Source: Pisolithus tinctorius
Taxonomy: Eukaryota > Basidiomycota > Agaricomycetes > Boletales > Pisolithaceae
Assembly: GCA_024663395.1 (NCBI GenBank)
Contig: JANFAH010000002.1
Span: forward strand, 5,146,001-5,210,000
Length of the DNA stretch: 64,000 bases
Reading direction: 5' to 3'
Shown one piece after another: positions 36,000 to 47,651 of this stretch. Position numbers and translations under genes: made by a program. A model generated the notes under the pieces. It did not search any database and had not been told where the DNA came from. It saw only the letters and a program-made list of their open reading frames with translations. Within the stretch, counting starts at the first letter, position 1. Each line of letters opens with the position of its first letter.

Positions 36000-36820
36000 C
36001 GCGCGAGCAGAAACCGAAAAATCATGCATCGACGGTGTTGGGCAGTTTTCATGCATGGTAGCAGGTGTGGGCATGCCGGACGCTTGGCTGCCATCGAAAA
36101 CAGGGTAGTACTGATTTCGTGGAGTTCTAGACGTCAAACCGGGTATACCATCCTCACCAAATCGTGGGTGACATACAGACTGTGGGGAAGTTCTCTCCGC
36201 TGGAGGTAGTTGGTCTGTAGAAGTCGGGAGCGATGAACTGGGAAGCGACGGGCAGGGAAGCAGATGAGGGCCAGGTGTTGATGAGATGGATGAGAATTGA
36301 CCATTCATGTCTGGTGGTGCCTCAGAAATCAATGGAGGTAGATTCGTTCCGTTGCGCATTAGACCCGACGTCATGTGGCAGCCTTCCAGAGGGTCCATCA
36401 TTTGGGTCGGGATCAAGTTCATTATGAGGACGAGGTGCCCTGCCGTCATCGGAAATGGGGTAATGCTGGTTTCGTAGAATACTAGACACTGGACCGGGTC
36501 CGCCGTCCTCGCCCAGCGAGTTGGGAGGCCCTGGGTGATGTACAGACCGTGCAATCTGCATATGCAGAATTCTCTCCTCTGGAGGTTGCAATTGATCCTG
36601 GTCCGTAAAAGTCAGGAGCAACGAACTGGGTGGCGACGGGCAGGGGAGTGGGAGAGGCCCAGGCGTCGATGAGATGGATGAGAATCGATCATTCAAGTCT
36701 TGTGGTGCCTCAGGGGACAACATAGGTATGACAGTACCGTTGGAGGTAGATTCATTCTGTTGAGCATTAGACCCGGTGTCTTGCTGCAGGCTTCCAGAGG
36801 GCCTGTCGTTCAGATTGGGA
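36000..36820 (-). repeat. Tandem duplication of a roughly 420-bp Ser/Pro-rich coding segment
   Basis: The minus-strand frame beginning GSNAQQNESTS (near 36770) and continuing through FSSISSTPGP, an LPCPS segment, GEDGGPG and RNQHYPIS is repeated from GSNAQRNESTS (near 36350) through FSSISSTPGPH, LPCPSLPSSS, GEDGIPG and RNQYYPVF. The second copy changes frame at its start, so an indel followed the duplication. Host gene unknown. Confidence 0.7.
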
Positions 36821-37380
36821 ATGTGTTCACCGTGAGGACTTGTGTTGGCTCCGTGAGTTCATCCTTGGCCAGCTAAACGTAGTGTTGCCATTGCACCCAT
36901 GAATATCTCTCGGGGCATCGGAAATCTGAAAGTGAAGGTACAGATGGCTTGGCTCCCCTCCATGTCAACTTCCCGAAGTTGGGCCGAAGAATCCTATTAT
37001 ACGAATAAAAAAATACATAAATGTATTGGCAAGGTGGCCTGTCGTCTGGAACGACATACCGTGCTCTCGGTGCAATTGGAATTATCCGTTCCAGTATCCT
37101 GTGCAGTATGAATGGAATCCTGTTCTAATCTTAACCTAGGCCCCTTCACAGTATGGGGTTTCGCTATGGGTCCATGAGAGCTCGTGCCGGAAACAGTATG
37201 GCTGGTCTTCATCTTCTTCATGGGGTGGGAACTGGTTGTACGTTTTGCCATACCATTAAGTCCAATTGGTGGGGTAGGAGACCTGGGCCTCTTGGACATA
37301 GAATGCGGTGGCGGGGTAGGAAATCTGGGCCGCTCGACAGTAGAGCCTAGACGAGAACTAGTTTCCTATAACAGAACGAA

Positions 37381-37902
37381 TCAGCAAAGATAAGACGGCC
37401 ACACCTGAAGCGGCCAAACACTACATACCTTGATATGTCCATGGTGCAGTCCAACAGGTGCACCAACGCCGCCAAGGGCATCATGTCGTGAAGAGGTGAA
37501 TGGCTTGGTATCTGCCCCATCCACAGAGATGGGATCGTCTCCTAGAGTTACGCCGGGCACCTCTGAAGTAGGTGGCTCAGTATCCGCCTCGTCCATGGGA
37601 CTTGGATTATCCGCTGGAGTTGTGCCAGGCACTTCCGAAGTAGGTGGCTCAGTATTCGCCTCGTCCACAGGACTTGGATCATCTGCTGAGGTTGCGTCGG
37701 GCACCTCAGAAGTAAGTGGCTCGGTATCTGCCCCGTCCATAGAACTTGGATCGCCTGCTAGAATTGCATTGGGAACCTCTGACAGCTCAAGACGTCGCAA
37801 AGTTCTCTCCTTTCGGACTTGTTGAGCAAGCTTGTACGGCTCAAATGTGCGCCTACGCCACGGAGTATAGTGTAAAATGTTATTCACGAGAGTGGACTGC
37901 AT
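37381..37902 (-). CDS. Exon encoding an acidic 24-residue tandem repeat protein
   Basis: A minus-strand frame opens with the basic segment HYTPWRRRTFEPYKLAQQVR and runs into four 24-residue repeats with consensus SEVP-x4-ADDPSP-(M/V)-D-x-ADTEPPT. The repeat unit is rich in Asp, Glu, Pro and Thr and predicted to be disordered. The frame closes shortly after, and I could not attach it to the repeats at 35-36.8 kb, although a single larger gene is possible. Confidence 0.45.
   Translation of the reverse strand: MQSTLVNNILHYTPWRRRTFEPYKLAQQVRKERTLRRLELSEVPNAILAGDPSSMDGADTEPLTSEVPDATSADDPSPVDEANTEPPTSEVPGTTPADNPSPMDEADTEPPTSEVPGVTLGDDPISVDGADTKPFTSSRHDALGGVGAPVGLHHGHIKVCSVWPLQVWPSYLC
37498..37785 (-). 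repeat. 72-bp x 4 coding minisatellite
   Basis: Four units of exactly 72 bp, hence 24 codons, with no frameshift. Units differ at several positions, and the two middle ones are most alike, as expected from unequal exchange in the array. Confidence 0.85.
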
Positions 37903-38053
37903 GTAGAGCTGATGGGAAGTTGAAAGATGGATGCAAAATCATCGCCAATAACCCCCTACAAGATACTTCGTCAGTGGCGGAGCACAGAACAAAGAGACTA
38001 TGTTGGCTTTGTGACTAACATGACAGTGACAGCGGGTCCTCCCGAAATAATTA

Positions 38054-41000
38054 TCAGCAGACCCGGGTCCAGAAATGAGTCAATCGGAGCGCCCGGCCCG
38101 ATATGAGTGGAGGATCGTCATCCTGCGCCAAAACCTCAGATGGTAGCAGCCATCGATCGTCCTTTAATTCGTGATTGTAACAATCGTTGTGCACTGATTA
38201 ACATTTTCAAGTGTCGTGCTGTTGGCATAGATAAGGTCAGAAATAATCTCGATTGTTGATGGGTCCGGGTCGAGCGGGAACGAGAAAAGCATCGAAGTGA
38301 TCTCTTCCACTGCAAGTGGGTTCAGAGACGAGTTAGCTAGAATCGTGCCGACAACATCACTCACAATTGACGGAGCTATTTAAGCCCTTCAATGAATCAC
38401 TCAGCCATTTCAAGAATTCATGCAACGGAGTAACAGGAGAATCCTCCACATGTGGTGTTGCAGCGGGTTTAGTAGGTGCCAGCGTAGCTGCCGACGTTCC
38501 CAGTCGCGTAGTGGCACCGTGTTGTCGAGGTACTGTAGCTGGAGGTCCTACAGCAACTGTTGAGCCAGGCATAGTCGCCACAGGTCACGGGGGAGCAGCC
38601 ACAGGCGTGGCTGGTTTACCGTTTGCCCCAATAGCTGACCATGCACCGCTGCCAGTATTCTGTGCACTAGGCGCAGTCTAGTGTAGTACTGTATCAGCAA
38701 CAGAGAAACTGACAAGACGAATTAACACCAACCTTGAAGGTAGTCTCAGCGTAAGGCCGGCGGGCAGCGGCGGACGCCACGCTCTCTCTCACTATTACCT
38801 TCTTCATCCTCTCCTCTTCCTCTTGGATCTCCTTCATCGACTTCTTTATGGTAGCGGTTGGTGCAGCGGTCGTCCAAACAGGCGCACTGGGGGTAACAGG
38901 CGTCGGGGGCTCCTTCGGTGCTGCGGTATTTCTTCCTCCCGCTTGGGATGTCAGCAATCCCCAGGATGCAGTAAATGGCTGGGCGTCTTTGGAATCGGAA
39001 GCAACGAGAGAAGTTGCGATGTTACTGCAGGCGCGTTCTTGCTCCTTCTCAGAAGCCTTACGTGCCTCTGTCATCTTCGCCTCTGCCTCCTGAATCTCGC
39101 GAAAACTCATTGTCGCAGTAGGTTTCACCTTCCTCTCCTCGTCCGCAGTGGACCACACAGATTTCGGTGCAGGCGGGGAGATTGTAGGAACAGGAGATGG
39201 ACCCTTGACAATGCTTGCTGGTGTACCCTTTGGCACAGTAACTGATGCATGAGCGTCATGTGCTGTTGACTTACGGCTAGGTTTGCTTGTCACTTGGGGA
39301 TCGCTACTGGGGGGGACCGGTTGAGACGCTGGTATTGGAGCTGTGGACGCTACTGGAAGCTCATCCGCCGGTGTCTGTGGGACGGGAGGAGTAGGGACTC
39401 CTCCATCAATAGGAGAACCAGCAACGAAAACATCCTCTGCGCCTTGCCCATCAGGGATCTCTTTCCATCTGTCATCGGTACCCCCCAAAGACGCCGTCAG
39501 CCAAGGAGATGGGTCCTTCAGTTGAGGTACGGCCTGAGGAGGCTGAATCGGTCGAGCCCAGTTAAATCCTTGCTGAGCTTGAGCCGACATCACAGCCGGT
39601 GATGAGGTAGCAGAGGTGTCAACTGTTCTCGTACGGCAGACAGGAGATGGGTCAGGCCAGGGTGATGTACCACTATTAGCTTGTACGGCAGAGGTCGGGA
39701 GGTGAGATACGTGAGGGGATACTGAGGGCTGCGTCAACGCCTCTCCAAAGGGTGACACAGCCTGATGTTGCACAGAGGGTGGGAATGAGGCAGACGGCTG
39801 GGAGTACTGGGACCGAGTCGGAGAATTGTACTGCGATTCGCTGAGACCATTAATCATGCCATTACTAAACGTTATTCCATTGGCCTCAATAACCTGTTTT
39901 GCGAATGGAGGGTGTTGGTGACCGCCGAGGCCGCCCATGTTGTTGTACGGTGCATCGTTGGACGGCTCCTGGTTGAATCCATGGACTTGGGTCATGGGAA
40001 TATTGGGACCTATCATATTCGAGGTTATGCTGCTATAGCCATCGGTGAAAGGATGTCGTTCATTCGTGCTGAAGCCCTGGTTCATTGGGCTGAGACCTGC
40101 CGACCATGGTGTTCCTTCGTTGTAACGGCCAAATGTATCAAGCGAAGTAGCCCTGCCAGGTGTCCTGTTACTGAACGGTACCCTGTCACCGGAGTATGCA
40201 CTACCTCCACCTCTACTGCCAAATACTGTTGGGTCTGGCGAGCCATCACCAAATGTGGCAGCTCCCAAGGATGAGGACGGAGAGTCTGAAGGAGAGGCAT
40301 TACTGAGGTATGACGGATCCAAGGGCGTGCTTTGTACTGCCCGTTGTGGTACAGGTTGGTGACCATCAAAGGTGCTATGTTCATGGGCGGGAGAGTAGCC
40401 GTGAGGTGACTCCGTGTGGAGAGTCAATCCTGGTGAACCAGGAACTGAGAGTGGCTGCGAAAGAAAGACTTTTCCTCCGTTAGAGCATCGCTCAAGAGCT
40501 GCAACAGGAATCCATTCGATGTCCAAATATGTGCGTTTCATGAGTAACTCGGGGGTAAAGTAACCTTCATCAAACTACTTTTGCATAACATCAGCACGGA
40601 ATGGACCTACAAGATGAGGGTAAGAGCATCGAACACTTTCCAAGGGTCAGACAGACCTTGCACTTGACCCTGAGGATCCAGTTACCGGAGCGCTAGTAGC
40701 CATTGTGATTTGCAGGCTCATATCCAAATTGTTTGGTTCTCCCAAGTTCATATCAGCAACACCCTGGACAACAGAAGCGCCAATAGATGTGGATGGCTGA
40801 CTATCATCTGCAGACACCGCCCGAGACCGATCTGGACTGGCTGACGGGAGTTGTTGGTTTGTTCCTGGTGAGGTCACCTTCATCAACGTCCAAGGGAACA
40901 TAAACCTCCTCTTCTTTGGTGTTTGAATGCCTCGACTCCACATCTTTGCCCTCCGGCCGTGCTGGAGTACCGGCTGTTCCAACGAGACTCGCAGAAGGAC

Positions 41001-41800
41001 GTCTCCTCGACCAAGAATCCCCGTTATTGAGAACACCATCAAAACCAGAACCAAATGTACCCATTCTATTGCGTGGGGAAGAAAGTGCCTCACGAGGGGA
41101 GGCCAATGAACTACCCTGCGTGTTGGACAGTGACAACTTTCGAGGCATCAATGCAGGTTGATCTTGATCAACAAACAAATGCGTGTCAGACTAACAAGAG
41201 AGCAAAAACCAGCTAGAATTCACCTGCGCTTTCCCTTCTTCTGCCCATCATCGGGCCAAAGCAGTCGTGCACCGGACCACCCCCGCCACCTACGTGGTTC
41301 ACTCTGGGTCTATCAGATGTCGAAGACAAAGCGTTTACTAAATCACTTGGTTGACGCCGACGAATTTCAGAATTCAGTGGCCCCGCAAACAGCTACATGT
41401 CCGTGAGTGAAAAGTGCATGACATACTTTACAGGTTTTCATCTGACCTTCTTCTCGGCCTCGTCCATTTCGTGCAGACTTGCAGGTTCGCTGCCAGCTTC
41501 ATGTACTATCCCCTCCCATCACTCTACTTCGAGTCCCAGACCGCCCTTCCCTCCACCTTCTTTGTAAATCCTGAGCACCTCTTCCTTAGTGTATCCGAAC
41601 GGACGGGATTCATCGTGTCCCTCCTGCTCCTGTACTGTTGAGGTGACGAGAGAAGAATAAGTTGATACAGTAGATTGGTGTGTAGCTGGTACGTCACTGC
41701 TGTCAACCCATGCAACCAAGTGTGTTACATAACAAGGTGGCGTCGTTGCCCCCGGGCACCTGCTGCTTTGAGCTTCAAGTAGCACACTGGCATCAAGGTT
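38054..41800 (-). pseudogene. GYF-domain protein (Smy2/GIGYF-like), broken copy
   Basis: The minus strand contains, in order, ESRPFGYTKEEVLRIYKEGG, KGGLGLEVE/WEGIVHEAG, LFAGPLNSEIRRRQPSD, MPRKLSLSNTQGSS, a FGSGFDGVLNNGDSWS block, the GYF domain (LDPQGQVQGPFRADVMQK, FDEGYFTPELLMKRTYLD, GGKVFLSQP), a 600-codon Ser/Pro/Gln-rich exon, two KEIQE-type repeats (FREIQEAEAK and MKEIQEEEERMKK), and the conserved end FLKWLSDSLKGLNSSVN / EEITSMLFSFPLDPDPST. Family members bind proline-rich partners in translation repression and vesicle traffic. Lesions: TGA at 41519-41521 where Arg is expected before WEG; TAG at 40575-40577 where the conserved Trp of the GYF core is expected; TAA plus frame change at about 40682-40705 just before LDPQG. 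The usual N-terminal exon is missing. The long exon itself (40541-38694) remains open. Confidence 0.85.
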
Positions 41801-42447
41801 CTAGCAATCGCAGTATTCTATCCGTCGCGGTGATTTTTGTTTGTTCATGTACGGTACACACCCAAAATGGGACTTGTTTGTCTATGTGTCCGATCCGCAC
41901 AGAAAGCCAACAATGGGTGACCTTGCATGCAGCAGGATGATGGAATCTACATGACAATCCAGCTGTGACCAGTTCTTCGAGCGACATATTCCAGGGGTAG
42001 CAAGGAATGTGAGTTATGTGCCAAGTTACTCCTGCCGGTACACAAGTTTTGCGCTGCGGCGCCCCGCTATTAGTCCCTTTGCTATTGACGACACTGGAAT
42101 AGTTGCCAATACACAAATTGGACTGCTTCATATGCTTTATCACAAAGCGGTATGCAGGCTCTGCCTCATGGGATTCCTTCAATGTCTGTGGCTCTTTGTG
42201 TTGGCATAGTAATTGGTATTGGTACGTATCTTTTGTGCATTCAGTTTGAGCCTTTATGACCTTTTTTCCTCGGGTGAAACGCAGGATCGCCAGTATGCTT
42301 TATTCATGGAATATTCACCATGGTTAGAACGGTTTTAAAGGCCAATTTTTCTTGTGTGGCTACTCTGTGTGTCTTTCTCCCCTCATATCCTCACATCTTC
42401 AGCACTCAGTTTTGTGGCACCTTGGCAACTAACTTAGCTCGATCAAC
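41801..42447. other. Stretch between the GYF relic and the RING gene
   Basis: About 650 bp without a recognisable exon. The N-terminal exon expected for the GYF gene is not here, so its 5' end seems to be lost. The right part should include the RING gene's promoter. Confidence 0.4.
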
Positions 42448-43099
42448 ATGGAATGTGATGATGGTGATTTTGTCGTGATCCCTCCCTGTTGGTCAGCGGT
42501 ATCAGAGCCCGAAGTTGAAAATATCTCAATCATTGGACCATTGGTTCGTCTCGTCGCTTTTCGTCGCATGTTTGCAGCCTGAAAGTATGGATCCCAGATG
42601 GATGCGAACACTGCATTGTGCATAGAGCTTGCTACCGCCAAGAAACACTTCCAGGAGTTTGTACATAGAGTAAGAACTTACTTTTCTATGCAAATTCGAA
42701 ATCAGTAACAGTCACAAGGTGGTTACTTTAGCGGAGAACAGCATGTCCTGCAGTATATGCTGCGAAGTTCTTCATAGACCGGTCGTGTGAGTTAGTTTAC
42801 GTGTTAACACGAAGGCTGTTAATGACTTATGTAGGCTGCGCGATTGTGGACATACATACTGCTGCTCATGTTTGCAGAGTCACTTCACATATGGGGCGGG
42901 TAGAGACCCACTGTTACAAAACAAGTGCCCGATGTGCCGCAAGCCTGCAATGACTGCACCTGTAACCGCCTTCGCCCTTGAGAGGTTCTTGGATGGCATG
43001 GATGTCATTGCACAGGACATGCAAGAGGTGTTCTCTTCAGATGAATGCCTTGCTTTATCACGGATGGAACAGTTCATTCACAACAGTAGGGATGCATGA
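42448..43099 (+). CDS. RING-finger (C3HC4) protein, probable E3 ubiquitin ligase
   Basis: Four exons (42448-42543, 42586-42669, 42719-42786, 42835-43099) sum to 513 nt, 171 codons including the stop, with GT-AG introns. After a short acidic N-terminus and a helical segment comes a RING domain with all eight ligands: Cys 71 and 74 (CSIC), Cys 87 and His 89 (CGH), Cys 92 and 95, Cys 114 and 117 (CPMC). The C-terminus is helical and acidic. RING proteins of this kind usually bring ubiquitin-conjugating enzymes to targets; the target is unknown. A stop follows exon 1 in frame if the first intron (42 bp) is not removed, so the alternative start is the ATG at 42600. Confidence 0.72.
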
Positions 43100-46000
43100 A
43101 TACTGAGTATGGCTTGCAATGTATTGAGGTAACTAGAGTAATTACATCCTGAGTACATCCCAATTCTCTTGGTCGTAATAATAATGCATCATAACTACGC
43201 AACCTTGTGCGGGGACAGCTAACCGTCAACCAGAATTATATCAATCCTGGAAAGAACCAGTTCTGGAGATCGGCTCACGGGATCAACGTGACAAATGTGA
43301 TGCCTACCTTATCCAGGGATTGTACATACAATATATCCCCCCCCCCCTTCATTTATGGGTATTTTTGCAGAGGCGAAGTGGCACACTATATCCATGCTAG
43401 TTATCAGCAATGCGTCAGGAAGAGTGCTCGTGGAGACGCAATATATTCCCGCATCTGGGAAGGCCGCATATACGTTGGCAAGTACGAACTCTTCTGATAA
43501 TTCAGCATATCGAGCCACGATAAAGAACGTCTGCGCTGCCTTCTGCCCACTAGTTGTCGTTCTTGCATGGTAGAAAATACGCCGAATTATTCCGGCTGCG
43601 AGCCCACTATCGACCTGGAAGATGACACGGCTGTTGGGGGGAGACTTGGATTCCACTGAAAACGACTCTCCATGCCAACTAATAGACTGGCGAGGATAGG
43701 CATAGGGCCTAACACCTTTGGTCGCGTCGTAGTCGCTTGCGTGTCTTAAGAGCCATTCGTTGAGGAGGCGGCAGTCATCCTGATCCAACAGTTTGAGATC
43801 CAACTCGCTGCAATTTGCACCCTGCTCCACTTCATCCAACGATCCGTCAAACGACAACATATCATTGAATAAAGTTCCCCGCATATTGGTCTGAAAGATA
43901 TGATCGAAGTCGAGAAGCAGACTCGTTGCCTCGTGAGGCATGGACTTGGAAGATAACAAAGCCCGCAGATGTTGACCCATGCAGAAACGGTGCAGCATAG
44001 TCTGATCCATTTCGCCTATCATGTGGTTTTAGCCTTATAATCCAGTAAAACTGTACTGCGTGCTTACCATGTTTTCCATTAGTTGGGATCTTCTGAAGCA
44101 TCCCATTATACCTTTCAAATGGAAAGCACCTCCAAGCATGAACCGGGCCAAAATCCTCAAGGAGTTCTGCAAGATGAAGACAGATGTGGTGGGTAGGCGA
44201 GAGGCAAAGACCTGGATAGAGATCCAGTAGCGTCTGCAAGTACCGCTTCATATAGAATTGATACTTGGATATGCGGTCAGGCGTCATGGTACGCATCATA
44301 ACTAACCTGGTTGCTGAGACTAAGTCCATGAAGTTGGCAAACATCTTGTACTCGACGGAATGCAGATCTTTCGTCCCCCAGAGGCGACCGAGGGTGAATG
44401 GAAGGTTAATCATAAACAGAGTTCGATATTGATCAGCAGACAGTTTTCCATTCCGAGCACTCCCGACTCCTCGTGACACAGGGGCGACCCAGGAAGGGAG
44501 AGATAAGCCATCCATATCCTCCCAAATGGAGGCCAGGGTGGTGCGGCCGAGTACTCTCGTCTTCTTAGCTTTCCATTGTTGCTGGCGCTTGCTTGCCTTC
44601 GGTGCGTGTGTCTCCACCAAACGACCGTCCTTGTCCACAATGCCTGTCTTTTTTCGCTGAGACCGTCCAACGACAAAATACTGTGAGTGCTCAGTTCGTG
44701 AGGATGAGGCGCCACAGACATACCCAATCGTCCAACATCCCGGCCAATTCGAACTTAGAAAGTCCATCGTAAGATGGACAATCACTTGTTTCGCAGGCAC
44801 TCTCACTCTTGCCAAGCCTCACAACACAAAGCACGACCAGAGAAGCCTTACGAAGTTGACATAGCGCTTTCGTGCCTGTCGTGGTCTCCAACACTGCTAG
44901 TGCTTCCTCAAGTCCATTATCACGTGGGATCTCCATTTGAGGTTGAATGCAATCCATAGAGCCTAGTGAATGGTTGGGCTGTCCTCGGAAAGTGTCCGAT
45001 TTGCGGTTACCCAATTCAGTTGGATTCGCAGCGTCTATTTGCTTGCACTGTATGTCACAACGATGAAATGAGTCAATGAGTTTGCAGACAAGATATTTGA
45101 ATGGGAGGAGCATACAAGGTCATTTACCAGCTCCTCTTTTACTCGTGCAGTGTAGTAAGCGACTCGCTCTTCCACGCTGGGTGGCTTCCCAGATACAGAT
45201 GGAATGGGAAGTTTCAGGGAACACAGGAACACCAGCATGGCTTTCTTGAGGTGCATTAAAGTCGAGCGACTAGGAGTTTTGTGCAGCAGATTCAAAGCCT
45301 TTTCTCTCTCGCCTTCCAGTAGATTAAGAGCACAGCATATTAAATGGTCATCGTCATCGGTCGGGCCCCCTGGCGTGCGCATGGGGGTCGCATAGTGAAT
45401 GGAGGGAATGTTGTTAGGTGCTAGCAGAACATTTGGTTTTTCTACGACATCAGGCGACTGAGACTGATCTGGAAAAAGGGAAGTTCCATCGACGGACAAT
45501 AAAGCATTTGATTCATTGGTGGTTGCAGCGGGTGTGCCAGAGTCGGAAGCCGCATGGGTCATATCCGCTTCTTTGTCCCAGTCCATCTGATTTCTCTGCG
45601 AAAGAAATGGTATTTAAAAAGATTCAAGAAAGGGCGCATGAATTGGACTCACGAAACTGATTAGTTGTTTAATGAGCCTACCTTTCTTGCCACTGAAACG
45701 GATTTGAAGCTCCTGACACATGAAGCGAAGCACAGGTTCGCTCAATTTTTGCAGGTCCTTGACCGTTCTGGATCGGAGAATGTGAAGACCACTTTGGATT
45801 TGGTCATACGACGGAGGCTGGTTCATTATGAGTTTGTCGTATGTTGCTCCGAGACCATCGTCAAGCTGGTCGTCCATTCCCCACACTTCGCGACAATGCT
45901 TCTGAATGAGGACAAGTAGGAAAGTGTGCATCGAGTCGAGGACAACGAACTTTCGAGGATCCCAGTATGGCAGTCGGAGGAGTTCTGACCATCGTATGCC

Positions 46001-47205
46001 ATACTCCTCGTAGAGCATGCAACGCGCAGTTTCGGAAGGTGCATCCCTCCATTGTCGTGCAATAGATAAGTGTTCTTCTCGGGTCATGCGTGGCCACGTC
46101 GACTCATCGAAATTCTCTATGTCTTGCAGCCTCATGCGGCAGTAGGAGCAGCAATTAGTGGATGTGTAGGAGGCATATCCAGCCATCTGACGAGCAGCAG
46201 GGAGATCACAAACCAGTGGCACAAGTGCACATCGAACTGTGCAGCCTGTGGGATGAAAGGTTGTTCTGGAGAATCGGATCCCATGGTGCCAGGCAGTAAG
46301 AAGATCATCTACCAGCAGTCGAAGAAGGTGGTTGATTTGGTGGAGGGAAGGTTCATATGGTCCCGGAATGATCCCGGCAAGGAACATATTCTCAGCTTTG
46401 TAGCGGATCTCTGGAGGAAGGTTAAGGCATATCATATAAATCGCACCGCAAGAAGCTTTCTTCCCAGCTTGTTTCCTTTGGAAAGGGTTGAAGCCATCCA
46501 TATTGAGGCTAAAGATGTATCGGCCTTCACTACAATCAGGTGAGATAAATCGCCGTCCATCTGGGCCCAGGAATTTTTGCAGAGCAGGTGCATCCCATAT
46601 ATCCCGATAGACGCCAGACGTCTCCTGTCCGCCTAATACTATTGGGTTCTTCTCCAAGTACTTTTCAATCTCCGGTCGTGAATGAAGGCGGCCAAGCCAC
46701 TCCTTAAAGTTATGATAAACATAGAGCCGTGTTGGAGGGTACCCATGGGGGTCATCTATCTGCCCCCCTCTGGTCAGTTGCTTTCGCAGTAGCCGCTGAC
46801 ATACTACACTAGATGGGGTGTCCTGATTGGTGCAGTGTTCAGGGAAGGACTCTAGCGGGTAGCAGCTGAAGCACTTGGGACAACAAACAAACTCCTCTGT
46901 GACGGGGGAGAGAGAGAGAGCATCTACAACTGATCTTATATCCCGGGGAATGCTATCCACAATATTGGAAGCCTGTTCGGAGGATGGCTGTCCAGAGGGC
47001 ACCGACTGCATTGGAAGTGATAGTTTGAGCAACAATCGCAGGCCAGACAGTACGAACGTGCAGTGATCCATTGAAACACCACACAGGAGGTGGAGAACCG
47101 CAGCAATTATGTGCACGAGGAGAGAGATGGGATCAAAAAATTGGAGTAGTGTGAAGTAACGTTCTGGATATGGCAAGATGAATAGCTTATCGCATTTTAG
47201 AGCTG

Positions 47206-47210
47206 AAAAC
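47206..47210. repeat. Target-site duplication, left copy (AAAAC)
   Basis: Five bases directly left of the 5' LTR, identical to those directly right of the 3' LTR at 52392-52396. Five-base duplications are usual for Ty1/copia integrase. Confidence 0.93.
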
Positions 47211-47550
47211 TGTGGGAATACCAATCCGCCGTCACACCCAAATAAGGAAACGATGACGCGCAGAGAGTGCGGGAGATATGTCATAACCCCAAGAAGGGGA
47301 CAAACAAAGCAAAAAAATACAAAGGCGGGAGTAGGGGTGGACGCGCCCCAACAGACGAGATATCAAATATACGACGTAGATATAAGGTAGCTACCGCAGG
47401 GGATAGAATCCCTATGAGACGACAACGTCACCTCATCAACCCGCATCCCTGCCTGAGCACGCTGAGTCTTAAACCGAGCACCCTCTTGCACGACCTCGCC
47501 TGTACCTAATCACTCCAACGTCAGTTACCGCACACGCAACATTCCTATCA
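47211..47550 (+). repeat. 5' LTR of the copia element
   Basis: 340 bp, beginning TGTGGGAATACC and ending TTCCTATCA, so it has the TG...CA ends. It differs from the 3' LTR by five substitutions, all transitions, and one base in an A run. Confidence 0.95.
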
Positions 47551-47564
47551 GGTTATGAGCCCCG
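47551..47564 (+). other. Primer-binding site complementary to the tRNA-iMet anticodon arm
   Basis: GGTTATGAGCCC follows the 5' LTR with no gap. Its reverse complement, GGGCTCATAACC, is the anticodon stem-loop of eukaryotic initiator tRNA-Met, with CAT as anticodon. The 3' CCA end complement (TGG) is absent. Drosophila copia and yeast Ty5 are known to prime from such a half-tRNA. Confidence 0.75.
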
Positions 47565-47651
47565 TCTGCTCGTAACTGACCTCGTCGCCAAGCCACCAAC
47601 ATAGAGCCAAGAAGATCCACCCGCTTATCCGTCAGGAGGGGGAGAATAGAG

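Noticed and set aside
38823..39245. Plus-strand 140-codon frame
   Set aside because: It is the antisense shadow of the long Ser/Pro-rich GYF-gene exon and has no independent domain.
47178..47509. Plus-strand frames across the 5' LTR and again at 52093-52350
   Set aside because: They are LTR sequence read as protein, repeated identically in the 3' LTR.
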